Shown: one piece after another, positions 25,624-33,514 of the stretch
Numbering within the stretch: position 1 is the first letter of the stretch
Layout: every line of letters starts with the position of its first letter
Assembly (NCBI GenBank): GCA_963707125.1
Contig: CAVPOU010000016.1
Coordinates: forward strand, 117,529-181,528
Origin: CAVPDE01 sp963707125
GTDB taxonomy: Bacteria > Desulfobacterota > DSM-4660 > Desulfatiglandales > HGW-15
DNA length: 64,000 nt
Reading direction: 5' to 3'
Program-made: the position numbers and the translations under genes
The notes under the pieces: generated by a model
Told to the model about the DNA's origin: nothing
What the model saw: only the letters and a program-made list of their open reading frames with translations
The model's database searches: none

Positions 25624-27654
25624 TTATGTGGGTTCTTCCTTGTACGCAGGGAAACGGATGATAAATGTCGTGCCGGTTTTGTCCGCCGAATCTTTTCCCC
25701 CGTAGGTGGTTTCAAAATCAATTCTCCCTCCATGATCTCTCACGATTCCGAAGGTGACGGAAAGCCCCAGGCCCGTTCCTTTCCCGACCCCTTTGGTGGT
25801 GAAGAAAGGATCGAAAATCCTGTCCCTGATCTCAGGAGGGATCCCCTTACCGGTATCGGAAACACGGATCACCACTTCCTTTTCAACGGGATCAAAGGTG
25901 GTCCCAATTTGGATGCGACCGTCCGAGCCGATGGCGTCGTGCGCGTTGTTCAAAAGGTTGACAAAGGCCTGCTCCAGTTTCTCCTGATCCCCGAAGACCA
26001 AGGGCAATGCTTCCTGTAAGTCCCGGACGATCGTGATCCTCTCAAGACCATAAGTGTGCTCCACAACGCCGGTGACCTGATGGAGGATCTGATTGACGTC
26101 GAGCGGTTTCTTGACACTTTCCGTGTGCCGGGAGAAACGGAGAAGATCTGCGACAATCGTCCGGCTGATACGGGCATATTTTTCGATCGTGGAAAGGCTT
26201 TCATGAATCTCCGTCCCCGGCTGGACATCCTCCTTTGAGAGCTGTGCATATCCCAGGATGATCCCTAGCGGGGTGTTGATCTCGTGAGCGATGCCCGCAG
26301 CAAGCTGGCCGATCGATTCCAGCCTTTGAGACCGAATAATGCGGTCCTGGAAGTTCTTGAGCTCCGTGATGTCTCTAATGGTACCGAGGACCCCTGAAAC
26401 CTGGCCCTCTGGACTGACGACAGCGGTCTTAACCACGTGAAGCCAGCGATCCCCATCTAGTCCCGCCACCTTTTTCTCGACATTGAGGGTATGCCGCTGT
26501 TCAAGGACCTCACGGTTTTCCCGCTGATTCTCCTCTGCCTGCGCACCCGAAAAAATCCCTGTATCCGTCTTTCCCAGGATCTCGATTTCCCTTTTTCCCG
26601 CGAATTGACAGAAGGCTTTGTTTACGGCTTGGTACCGCAACTCCTGGTCTTGGAGAGAGACCATGTCCGGAGTCACATCCAGAATGGTCTGGAAAAGTCT
26701 TTGCTGCTGCTTCAGATTGTCCTCGGTCTGTCTCAGGGCCTGGAGTCGTTCTTTAAGAGTGAGGGCCATGACGTCAAAGAACTCGGCAAGATCCTGGATT
26801 TCGTCACCGGCTTGAGACCTGTAGACCTCGCAGTGGCGGCAGCTCTCGATTTTCTTGTCGTATCGGCCATCCACGCAGGTCGGACATAAGGTCCCAACCA
26901 AGTACCAGCAGCGACCCCGTTCATCTCCGTATGCAGGACACTCTCTCTGATTGCAGCTCATCGTCTCCCAGCAACGGCTCTGAAGAGAGGGGGCGGTTCG
27001 CACGTCCAGGTTCCCCTTGATGATCTCTTCTGCGGCATGGTGGAGAACCTGAATTTTCCGCGTCACGGTTCGGGCGAGAGCGGTACTCACAAAACCCACA
27101 ATCAGAATCCCGATCCCGATCGTCAGCACGATAGTCCAGAGAATTTCCCGGACCACTTTCTGAACGCGGACGTGAGACATGCCGATTCTTACCGTGCCCA
27201 GTCTGGCTTTCCCGATGAGCACCGGCACGGCGAAATCGTTGATGAGTTCGCTCCCAGTGGAAAGCAGCTGAATGTGGTAAACCTCGCTTTGCTGAACCGC
27301 ATTGGCTTGAATGAGTTCGATGGGAAAGCCGCCTGAGAAGGTGTGAACAAGCGGCTTGCCGGCACGGTCGAGGATGAACGTGTAGGTCACATCCTTGTCG
27401 GTTCGTGAAAGCTCATCTACAAGATTCTTCAATTCCAGGAGATCTTCGGAAAGGAGCGGTTCAACGACACGTGCGCTCAGGTTGACCGAATTGGAGATCC
27501 CTCGCATCCTGTTTTCGTTGAGCAGGGCCTGGGACACCCATTTGCTGATGATCAGAGAGAGCCCTATTCCGAAGAGGAGGAGAATAGCAATAATGCTCAG
27601 GGATATCTTAGTGCGAAATCCTAGTTTTCTGAAAAATGAGCTTAGATTCGCCAT
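25624..27654 (-). CDS. Membrane sensor histidine kinase with HAMP, Cys-rich CW insert and PAS domain
   Basis: The 676-residue protein has a membrane segment at about 18-38, a periplasmic sensor of about 130 residues and a second membrane segment at 172-193. A HAMP-like linker is interrupted at 228-275 by eight cysteines (CWE...C...CPAY...CW...C..C...C..C). A PAS domain lies at about 315-430, a HisKA domain with His457 in AAGIAHEINTPLG and a full HATPase (NLLNNAHDA, DTGKGIPP, GTGLGLS) follow. The Cys cluster could bind metal or sense redox. It ends 15 bp before the receiver gene and starts 45 bp after the PhnD-like gene, whose product may be its ligand-binding partner. Confidence 0.92.
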   Translation of the reverse strand: MANLSSFFRKLGFRTKISLSIIAILLLFGIGLSLIISKWVSQALLNENRMRGISNSVNLSARVVEPLLSEDLLELKNLVDELSRTDKDVTYTFILDRAGKPLVHTFSGGFPIELIQANAVQQSEVYHIQLLSTGSELINDFAVPVLIGKARLGTVRIGMSHVRVQKVVREILWTIVLTIGIGILIVGFVSTALARTVTRKIQVLHHAAEEIIKGNLDVRTAPSLQSRCWETMSCNQRECPAYGDERGRCWYLVGTLCPTCVDGRYDKKIESCRHCEVYRSQAGDEIQDLAEFFDVMALTLKERLQALRQTEDNLKQQQRLFQTILDVTPDMVSLQDQELRYQAVNKAFCQFAGKREIEILGKTDTGIFSGAQAEENQRENREVLEQRHTLNVEKKVAGLDGDRWLHVVKTAVVSPEGQVSGVLGTIRDITELKNFQDRIIRSQRLESIGQLAAGIAHEINTPLGIILGYAQLSKEDVQPGTEIHESLSTIEKYARISRTIVADLLRFSRHTESVKKPLDVNQILHQVTGVVEHTYGLERITIVRDLQEALPLVFGDQEKLEQAFVNLLNNAHDAIGSDGRIQIGTTFDPVEKEVVIRVSDTGKGIPPEIRDRIFDPFFTTKGVGKGTGLGLSVTFGIVRDHGGRIDFETTYGGKDSADKTGTTFIIRFPAYKEEPT

Positions 27655-27699
27655 GGGCCGAAAGACCTCAGGGGTTTTCCTCAGACATGATGCAGCCGT

Positions 27700-28659
27700 T
27701 CAACTGTTCAAATCCACTCCCACCTTTTCCAGCAGCTCCCTCACAGAGTCATATTCCCGGTCGCTGGAAGGCAGGATCCCCGTGAAGTGGGCTGCCTTGA
27801 AGATTTTTTGATGTTCAGCATTTTCGCCGTTAAGTGCTAGAAGGGCTTTTCGGATTTTGTCGACCACCGCCGGATCAAGATCCTTGCGCGCCGAGTAGAG
27901 CCAACCGGGATACCAGCGGGATGTGGCAAGGACACGGATTTCAGAAATATCAATCTTCTCGGAGACCACCTCAAGGGTCCCTTCCCTGACAGACCCAATA
28001 TCATATTTGCCCGCGTAGACGGCAAGCGCTACTTTTTCCTGTTTGCCTCCGGGACCTGGTGCAAAAGCAATCTCAGCGAAGTCCTCTTTCCGGATCCCAT
28101 GATCATAGAAGTGACCTAGGGGATACATGTATCCACCCGCAGAGGTGGGATCCACAGCAATCCATCTCTTGCCCTTGCAGTCTTCAAGAGTTTGAATCGC
28201 GATGTTGTCTCTCCGGCAGATAATCTGCCCCCGGAATTCGGCTCTACCGTCCTCCTCAACAATACGCGCAAAGGCTTTGGTCCCATAGCGATGGGCCATT
28301 TTCACGTAGGCCACAGGGTTGGAAAAGGAAATGTCAAGTTTTCCCTGCCCCACCATTTTCATGTGTTCATCAAAAGTGTCAGGGAAAATCTGTTTGATTG
28401 GGAGCCCTGTTTCCTTCTTCAGATATTCGATCAGAGGATTGTGCCGTTCGTAGGACACTCGATGGGAATACTGGGGCAGATAGGCATAGGTGATAATGTA
28501 GGAATCCTTCTGCACGGATACTTCTGCTTTCTTGGAAAGGTCGACCTGCACAGGTTGTTCTTCTTGCGAACAAGAGCAAAGAGACAAGAACCACATAAGG
28601 CAGCCGGCCAGAAGAAAAGGCAGGGTTCGCTGGGTTTGAGTTTGATAAGAGGTCTTCAT
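27700..28659 (-). CDS. PhnD-like periplasmic binding lipoprotein (phosphate/phosphonate type)
   Basis: The 319-residue protein has a lipoprotein signal ending SLCSCSQEE (lipobox at LCSC) and a PhnD/TauA-type type 2 periplasmic fold: YLPQYSHRVSYERHNPLIEYLKKETG (cut as NPLIEYLKKETG), VQGKLDISFSNPVAYV read as LDISFSNPVAYV, and DPTSAGGYMYPLGHF. No ABC permease or ATPase is next to it. Such orphan PhnD-like proteins next to histidine kinases usually serve as receptors rather than transport subunits. It is the first gene of the minus-strand signalling operon. Confidence 0.85.
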   Translation of the reverse strand: MKTSYQTQTQRTLPFLLAGCLMWFLSLCSCSQEEQPVQVDLSKKAEVSVQKDSYIITYAYLPQYSHRVSYERHNPLIEYLKKETGLPIKQIFPDTFDEHMKMVGQGKLDISFSNPVAYVKMAHRYGTKAFARIVEEDGRAEFRGQIICRRDNIAIQTLEDCKGKRWIAVDPTSAGGYMYPLGHFYDHGIRKEDFAEIAFAPGPGGKQEKVALAVYAGKYDIGSVREGTLEVVSEKIDISEIRVLATSRWYPGWLYSARKDLDPAVVDKIRKALLALNGENAEHQKIFKAAHFTGILPSSDREYDSVRELLEKVGVDLNS

Positions 28660-29016
28660 CGTTCTCTCTCAAGGTCCAAAGGGCCGCAAAGGCACCCGTG
28701 GTGAATGGGCTAATAAATTGAAGGACGTGCCCTGAAATCCCTACTGATTAAACTCGGGCGATGGGGGGAGTCTTTTTCTTAGAAATGAATATAGGTAGAA
28801 ACCGCCCGTGGTGTCAAGAGAAGGAGGGCCTTTTTGCTTGCTTTTGTTATACCGCAGAACTAGTCTTTTTTGCTGATCCATGGCGGCTGCCGAGGAAACT
28901 TCTGCGTCCCAAGTACTTCCCTTCCCTTGGTGGGAGGGGCAAGGGGAGGGGGAACTCCAAGGACTTTGTCAACTTATTTCTGCGACGCGACACTAGAGGA
29001 TGGAGGATGCCTTAGA
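28660..29016. other. Divergent intergenic region between the signalling operon and the UbiA-like gene
   Basis: This 357-bp stretch separates two divergent genes and must hold their promoters, though no consensus is convincing. Two T-rich stretches (28776-28783 and 28868-28874) and a REP-like inverted repeat near 28918-28950 (CCCTTGG...GGGCAAGGG) are visible. Reading frames here are short and unsupported. Confidence 0.4.
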
Positions 29017-29727
29017 ATGGCGGACAGAAGCTCAGAGTGGTTTGTTCCGAAGTTTGGTTCTGAGAGGTTCAGGTTACTCATGGGCCTGCTCTTCCTGCCT
29101 TACACAGGGATGGTCCTTTCTTTTTCCGTCATTGGGGCCATGCTCGCCGGTTTCGTTTACTGGGACAGAGTGGTCGCGACGGTCGTTATCTATTTCCTGG
29201 GATTGGGAATCGGCGCCCACGCACTGGATGCCGTGGGAAGCAAAGGAACAAAACCCTGGGGAAGAGTTTTCTCAGAACGGGGGTTATGGGTTGCGGCGCT
29301 CTCTTCCATCGCTGCGGCCTATGTGATCGCCATCTATTACATGATCTTTTTCGTCCCCCTCCTCTGGGTTGTCGCCTTGCTGGAAGGTTTTTTTGTTTTT
29401 GCCTACAACCTGGAATGGTTCGGCGGGAAGTTCCACAAGGATTTGTGGTTTGCCTTCTCCTGGGGGTTTCTTCCCGCTTTAGCGGGTTACATCATGCAGA
29501 CCAATGAGGTCACTCCGGGAGTCCTCGCCATTGCAGTGGCCATGGGCCTCTTCAGCCTTGTAGAGATAAAGGCGTCTCGCCCTTACAAAGAGCTCAAGAG
29601 ACGCTCCGATATGCTGACCGATGATGAAAAACTTCTGATGCAAAGGCACGAGGCCATTCTGAAGAGCATCAGCCTGGGGGTCATCTTCTTAGGCATTGGA
29701 ATGCTTATATGGCGAGTCGCCGGTTAG
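29017..29727 (+). CDS. Multi-pass membrane protein, UbiA-prenyltransferase-like topology
   Basis: The 236-residue protein has about seven hydrophobic segments. The first loop reads FLGLGIGAHALDAVGSKG and then KPWGRVFSERGLWVAALSS, an arrangement seen in small UbiA-like membrane proteins, but the canonical NDxxD diphosphate-binding motif is missing (GAHALD stands in its place). I therefore leave the activity open. ATG 29017 is chosen because it begins a hydrophilic N-terminus just before the first helix; upstream codons are repeat-derived. A methyltransferase gene converges on it 9 bp away. Confidence 0.55.
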   Translation: MADRSSEWFVPKFGSERFRLLMGLLFLPYTGMVLSFSVIGAMLAGFVYWDRVVATVVIYFLGLGIGAHALDAVGSKGTKPWGRVFSERGLWVAALSSIAAAYVIAIYYMIFFVPLLWVVALLEGFFVFAYNLEWFGGKFHKDLWFAFSWGFLPALAGYIMQTNEVTPGVLAIAVAMGLFSLVEIKASRPYKELKRRSDMLTDDEKLLMQRHEAILKSISLGVIFLGIGMLIWRVAG

Positions 29728-29736
29728 CTATCCATG

Positions 29737-30435
29737 TCAATTCGTCGCCACGACCAGAGTGGAAGTGTTCATGAACAGACGCTCTTGGCGAATCTCTGAA
29801 AAACCGTTTTCCCTCAAAGAGGAGACGACTTCATCAACCCATCGGGTGCTTTCGAGAAGCGCCGGAAGTTCATGAAAGGCGGTTTTCCACTCGGGGAACA
29901 CCCATGCCCCGATGCTCTGGAGAATCCTGAAATAGAATTTCCAGAGACGCAGGAAAATCCCGCCTGAAGGATAGGTGAAATCATGCATGATCAGGACGCC
30001 GCCGGGCCGAAGCATTTTTTTCGCATGAAGAACCAGAGTGCCGATCTCGGCGTATTTTGCCAGGTAGGAGGACGTGATGCAATCGATGCCGGCATTGAGA
30101 ACAATGTCTTCTGCCCGGCCTAAAAAGAATTCCACATGGTTCAGGTTGAGCTTCATGGCCTTGTTCCTGGCCACGTTCAAATATTCTTCCCGGAGCTCAA
30201 CGCCGATCACGCGACAGTGCGGAAACCGGCGGGTGAGTTTGATCGTGAGAATCCCTGTTCCGCAAGCCTGATCAAGGATGTGTTTCGGGTTCGAAGGGAT
30301 TTTTCGAAGGATTCTCTTTTTCCACCAGAAGTCGATACCAAAGGTGCACAGGTGCGCGATCAGGTCATAGCTGGAACCAGTACCTGAGAAAAATTGATGA
30401 GCGGTCTCTACGCCAGGATAGTGGCTCATGGTCAT
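29737..30435 (-). CDS. Class I SAM-dependent methyltransferase (UbiE-like)
   Basis: The 232-residue enzyme has the SAM motif I HILDQACGTGILTIKLT near residue 52, motif II VIGVELREEYLNVA, motif III near SSYLAKYAEIG, and a post-core RPGGVLIMHDFTYPSGG. A hydrophobic patch at 160-180 (IFLRLWKFYFRILQSIGAWVF, cut as RLWKFYFRILQSIG) hints at a lipid-soluble acceptor such as a quinone or isoprenoid. It precedes a geranylgeranyl-reductase-like gene on the same strand in transcription order, 58 bp apart. Confidence 0.8.
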   Translation of the reverse strand: MTMSHYPGVETAHQFFSGTGSSYDLIAHLCTFGIDFWWKKRILRKIPSNPKHILDQACGTGILTIKLTRRFPHCRVIGVELREEYLNVARNKAMKLNLNHVEFFLGRAEDIVLNAGIDCITSSYLAKYAEIGTLVLHAKKMLRPGGVLIMHDFTYPSGGIFLRLWKFYFRILQSIGAWVFPEWKTAFHELPALLESTRWVDEVVSSLRENGFSEIRQERLFMNTSTLVVATN

Positions 30436-30493
30436 AACAAACTGGAGTATTGGAGTAATTGAATTTTTCTGCTTACTGTATACTCCCTACTGC

Positions 30494-31513
30494 TTACTTT
30501 TTTGCCAAGGCTCTCAGCAGGGAAAGCGCTTCTCTAAGTCCCACCTGCATCCCCATTCGCCTGGAGTTCTTCTTGAGCACCCAGGCATCCTTGATTTTAA
30601 GGGTTCCTTTGCTCAGCAGTCTATCAATAACCTGCCGCTCCTTTTCCATCCACCTGAACTCCTTGAGGATGGCCTTGGTGTAGGCTTCAGGGTTTTCCCA
30701 GTTCTGCAACAGGAGCTGTACGCTTTTCATCCCGGGGACCACCCCGTCTCCGGCAAGGGGAGCCACGCACCCGATGGACTCTCCCACACCCCAGACTCCC
30801 TGTGTTGCGCTGTCGACGACAAAAGGCTGAGACCCATGAGGCCCTGTAAGGCGCACATGTCCTGAGCAGGCACAGAGCACTTTCCTTGAGGGGTTTCTTC
30901 CGCGGTTCTCGATCCACCCGAGGCTTGCCAGATAAGCTTTTGGATCACCAGCCAGGCTTCCGCAGCCGATGTGGTAACCATATCGGGAGAGAGGGAAAAT
31001 CCAGGCATACCCGACCCCGCCGAGCTTGATGCGATTCTCGAGAGGCTCGCTCGTCTCGATCCGGCGCTGAATGCAAGGCAAGAGCACGTCTCCTTGAATG
31101 GAAGGCAAATAGCTGCGCGAGATGCCCGTGGCATCAATCACCCGGTCGTATGCGGTAACATCGAGCGGATCTTTTTTTATGGTCGCTCCCTGGAGAAGAT
31201 CTTGGATCAGGGCGGGTTTATCAAAGGTCATCAGGTCTCCCGGGATTCTCACGTCCTCCATCCATACGTGATCGGTCGCCTGGAGGATGTACTTCTCAGG
31301 GTGAAGACCAGCGGCGTCGACGAGTTCAAAAAAATTTCGCGAGGTTCCCCATGCGCAGGGATGGATGCCGCAGGCGGTCCGGCAATCGCGATGGTAAACA
31401 TCCGCTTCAAGCCCCCGGCTCTTCAGAAGCCTGTAAGCATAAGCCCCGGTCATTCCAGCGCCGGCAATCGCGATTTTCAATGGTTCGTTCCTTTTCACCA
31501 GCCGTCTCCGCAT
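30494..31513 (-). CDS. FAD-dependent oxidoreductase, geranylgeranyl-reductase-like
   Basis: The flavoprotein begins LKIAIAGAGMTGAYAYRLLK (GxGxxG for FAD) and carries a GGR-type middle (VIDATGISRSYLP, PLSRYGYHIGCG) and the second FAD motif WGVGESIGCVAPLAGDGV. This suits enzymes that reduce isoprenoid double bonds or hydroxylate quinones. The start is uncertain: ATG 31513 gives 339 residues. The frame stays open to 31648, but that extension reads through an intrinsic terminator T-run (31630-31637), so it is unlikely to be coding. Together with the two neighbours it suggests isoprenoid or quinone modification. Confidence 0.72.
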   Translation of the reverse strand: MRRRLVKRNEPLKIAIAGAGMTGAYAYRLLKSRGLEADVYHRDCRTACGIHPCAWGTSRNFFELVDAAGLHPEKYILQATDHVWMEDVRIPGDLMTFDKPALIQDLLQGATIKKDPLDVTAYDRVIDATGISRSYLPSIQGDVLLPCIQRRIETSEPLENRIKLGGVGYAWIFPLSRYGYHIGCGSLAGDPKAYLASLGWIENRGRNPSRKVLCACSGHVRLTGPHGSQPFVVDSATQGVWGVGESIGCVAPLAGDGVVPGMKSVQLLLQNWENPEAYTKAILKEFRWMEKERQVIDRLLSKGTLKIKDAWVLKKNSRRMGMQVGLREALSLLRALAKK

Positions 31514-31629
31514 AACACTCTTCTTCGCTTCTTTAATAACATTCAGAGGCTTGGCAATCAACCTCGCCATTTCCTTCCATTGGTCAGAAAGCTGTTGTTT
31601 TCGTCCGTAGATATTATCAAAAATACCAT

Positions 31630-31665
31630 AAAAAAAAGGGTTGAGCAAAAACCGCCCAACCCTTT
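31630..31665 (-). terminator. Intrinsic terminator (minus strand)
   Basis: On the minus strand AAAGGGTTG (31665-31657) pairs with CAACCCTTT (31643-31635), followed by a run of T to 31630. It would stop transcription coming from the toxin-antitoxin patch before the flavoprotein gene. Confidence 0.75.
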
Positions 31666-31690
31666 ATGCGTACTCCATAAATCCCTCCTC

Positions 31691-31765
31691 ACCTCACCTT
31701 CGACAGGCTCAGGACAGGCTCTTTAACAAAGGGAGGTATTACCCCTCTTTGGAAAAGAGGGGCAA
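31691..31765. repeat. REP-like CCTTCGACAGGCTCAGGA word and CCCCTCTTT hairpin
   Basis: CCTTCGACAGGCTCAGGACA at about 31698 is a widespread REP-type word. At 31742-31762 CCCCTCTTT pairs perfectly with AAAGAGGGG over a 3-nt loop, followed by GCAAGGGGAGATTT. No gene is present from 31666 to 31951. Confidence 0.65.
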
Positions 31766-31852
31766 GGGGAGATTTGGTGGACCCTGCCAATTCAATTTTG
31801 AGACTGTTAATAACAACAACGGGGGTCGACATAACACCCGCAGGGGTCCGCT

Positions 31853-31911
31853 ACATAACGCGCGGCTGACCCGCGCGTCTTTCAGCGTCGGTGTCGAGCC
31901 GCTGGTTGGGA
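31853..31911 (-). other. attC-like recombination site (59 bp), candidate
   Basis: The minus strand reads TCCCAAC (R-double-prime-like) at the right end and GTTATGT (R-prime-like) at the left end. The arms are complementary through AGCGGCTCGAC / GCGCGGCTGACCCG. It lies 41 bp after the stop of the toxin gene in the sense direction, the place of attC in an integron cassette. R-boxes deviate from GTTRRRY/RYYYAAC, so the call is tentative. Confidence 0.45.
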
Positions 31912-31951
31912 TCATAGTCGAGTTGTGGCTCTATTCTTCAGGGACTATAAA

Positions 31952-32434
31952 TTATAGTGAGGGTTCGTCGATAAGGGATAGTGCGCGGTTGAGCACCGAA
32001 GGGGCGATACGGAAGTTCACCCGGTCGATGATTTGGGCCATGATGGGACGCACCGCGGCAAGAAAGCCCTTCCGCTTCGCCAAGATGAGCAAACCCAGCG
32101 TGCCGATGACTTTGAGACCAAGCTCGACAGCGATTTCCCGGGCCTGTTTGTCGTCTAAAATAATGCCTTGTATACCCCGTTCCAGCGCGAGGGCGATCGC
32201 CTCGCTTTCACCGGCATGGAGGTTCAACTTTAAAAAACGAACCGGCAACTCCGCAGCAACCGGTTCAACGCGGATGAAGGAAGGCAATTCCCCCGCGATT
32301 TTCGCTGCCGTGCCCATAACTTCGTCGCGCACTGAGACAGGGATGATGACCGTATCGAATAAGAGTTGCATGAGATCAAGACGATCCACGGAGGAAAGGG
32401 CAATGAGCGGCGAGGAGTCGCTAACTACTATCAC
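31952..32434 (-). CDS. DUF3368 PIN-like toxin of a toxin-antitoxin pair
   Basis: The 160-residue protein has the PIN-like DUF3368 pattern: VVSDSSPLIAL at the N-terminus (first Asp), LHAGESEAIALALE (Glu/Asp centre) and GIILDDKQAREIA with GLKVIGTLGLLILAKRKG (C-terminal half). PIN proteins are Mg-dependent ribonucleases. It begins with GTG at 32434, overlapping the stop of the antitoxin gene, so the pair is translationally coupled. Attachment-like hairpins on its downstream side suggest that it arrived as a mobile cassette. Confidence 0.88.
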   Translation of the reverse strand: MIVVSDSSPLIALSSVDRLDLMQLLFDTVIIPVSVRDEVMGTAAKIAGELPSFIRVEPVAAELPVRFLKLNLHAGESEAIALALERGIQGIILDDKQAREIAVELGLKVIGTLGLLILAKRKGFLAAVRPIMAQIIDRVNFRIAPSVLNRALSLIDEPSL

Positions 32435-32685
32435 CGGAAGGACTCCATATTGGCGAGGTCACGGTCAAGCTCGGCGTCATCATAATTCAGAAAGACACCC
32501 TCCTCTTTCAGCACCTGCAGAAACTCTATCCTGCTTTTGCCGCACAGCTCGCAAGCCTTGCCGATGCCCAGAGCGCCTTTTTCATATAATTTCACGGCCA
32601 ACAGCTTCATAAGGTCGCTCGGGAGTGTCTTTTCTGGAAGCTTGAGAGAATGCAGCACCGAATCGGGTATGGTAAGCGACAACAT
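32431..32685 (-). CDS. UPF0175 antitoxin
   Basis: The 84-residue product MLSLTIPDSVLHSLKLPEK continues with LMKLLAVKLYEKGALGIGKACELCGKSRIEFLQVL (cut as LAVKLYEKGALGIGKACEL and KSRIEFLQVL), the helix-turn-helix of UPF0175 proteins, known partners of DUF3368 toxins. ATG 32685 is preferred: AAGGAAG lies about 9 nt upstream, and the family starts here. It likely represses its own operon; a perfect 8-bp hairpin lies 48 bp upstream. Confidence 0.87.
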   Translation of the reverse strand: MLSLTIPDSVLHSLKLPEKTLPSDLMKLLAVKLYEKGALGIGKACELCGKSRIEFLQVLKEEGVFLNYDDAELDRDLANMESFR

Positions 32686-32732
32686 GATTATGGCTTCCTT
32701 CAGTTTGATTTCTACTCGCCTTCGCCAGGATG

Positions 32733-32752
32733 CCCCGCGCAGGAGCGCGGGG
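32733..32752. promoter_or_regulatory. Perfect GC hairpin upstream of the antitoxin gene
   Basis: CCCCGCGC (32733-32740) and GCGCGGGG (32745-32752) form an 8-bp stem with a 4-nt loop. It could be an operator or a remnant of a cassette boundary. A further partial attC-like arm (CCGCAACCAGCGGG on the minus strand) lies at about 32814-32828. Confidence 0.45.
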
Positions 32753-32848
32753 AGCTTCACGATAAGACAGTTTACCCGCAAAGGTTAGCAGCGTCAAGTG
32801 CAATCGCGGGCGCGGCCCGCTGGTTGCGGCGGGATGGGGCACCATGGC

Positions 32849-33082
32849 TCAGCGCCATGGCGATGCACGTCTCGACTGCTCAACGAAACACGCGACTTCG
32901 CTTGTGCGGACAATTAATGATTTGCCGTTTTCGTCGCGCATCTCTACCCACGTGGGTCCACGCTCATCCACCGAACCTACCAATTTCGTGCCATTACACA
33001 ATACCACTTCGTAAGTCTCGCCCGGGGAAATTGGCGGAAGTTCCATTGATTTTCGCTCTTGTTCGCGCAGGTGCTGCGCCAC
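32849..33082 (-). CDS. Small hypothetical protein (77 aa)
   Basis: I do not recognise this product. It reads ETYEVVLCNGTKLVGSVDE and then GPTWVEMRDENGKSLIVRT, alternating hydrophobic strands that suggest a small SH3-like beta barrel. GTG 33082 follows the radC-fragment stop by 4 nt; ATG 33046 would give 65 residues starting MELPPISPGE. It lies inside the accessory patch, next to attC-like hairpins, and could be a cassette protein. Confidence 0.45.
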   Translation of the reverse strand: MAQHLREQERKSMELPPISPGETYEVVLCNGTKLVGSVDERGPTWVEMRDENGKSLIVRTSEVACFVEQSRRASPWR

Positions 33083-33086
33083 CGCC

Positions 33087-33461
33087 TCAACAAGGCTTTG
33101 ACCGCCACCTCTCGCTTGTGGTTTTCAGCGTCACGCGGTCGCGTCTGTCTGGTAGCGCAATACGTCGGGCAACCTCCATCGTGGCGGCCAATTGCGCGGT
33201 TTTTGCGCCCTTCAAGCCCCTCACGACGAGAAGAGCCGAAAGCGGAGCTTCGGCCAGTGCCCGGAGTGATCCGAATTTCTTGAGAATCTGCCGGGCCAGT
33301 TCAACGGCGCTTGTGCCCTGAACCCCAACGCGAAGAAGAATCGCCACAAGCTCGGCGTCCGTCAAAGACTGCGCCCCTTGACGTAGCAACCGCTCTCGCG
33401 GTCGCTCGCCCTCCGGCCAGGTGACAATGCCCTTTGACTTCGGCTTCCTTCTTTCAGTCAT
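33087..33461 (-). pseudogene. radC: radC 5-prime fragment (C-terminal JAB/MPN domain missing)
   Basis: The 124 residues contain the RadC N-terminal helix-hairpin-helix region: RPRERLLRQGAQSLTDAEL, VAILLRVGVQGTSAVELAR and LKKFGSLRALAEA. The frame then ends in a non-matching tail (TTSERWRSKPC) where the metallo-peptidase-like JAB/MPN domain with HxHxxxxxxxSxxD should follow; a normal RadC is about 220 residues. It is a truncated copy, perhaps cut by integration of the adjacent cassette-like patch. Confidence 0.75.
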
Positions 33462-33514
33462 TTCATTCCCTGTGATCATGCCCTTGACGAGGGCATTTCT
33501 TGGTTTCTCAAGGC

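Noticed and set aside
28870..29016. Upstream extension of the UbiA-like gene
   Set aside because: The extra 49 codons derive from a REP-like GC-rich repeat; the ATG at 29017 gives a normal membrane protein start.
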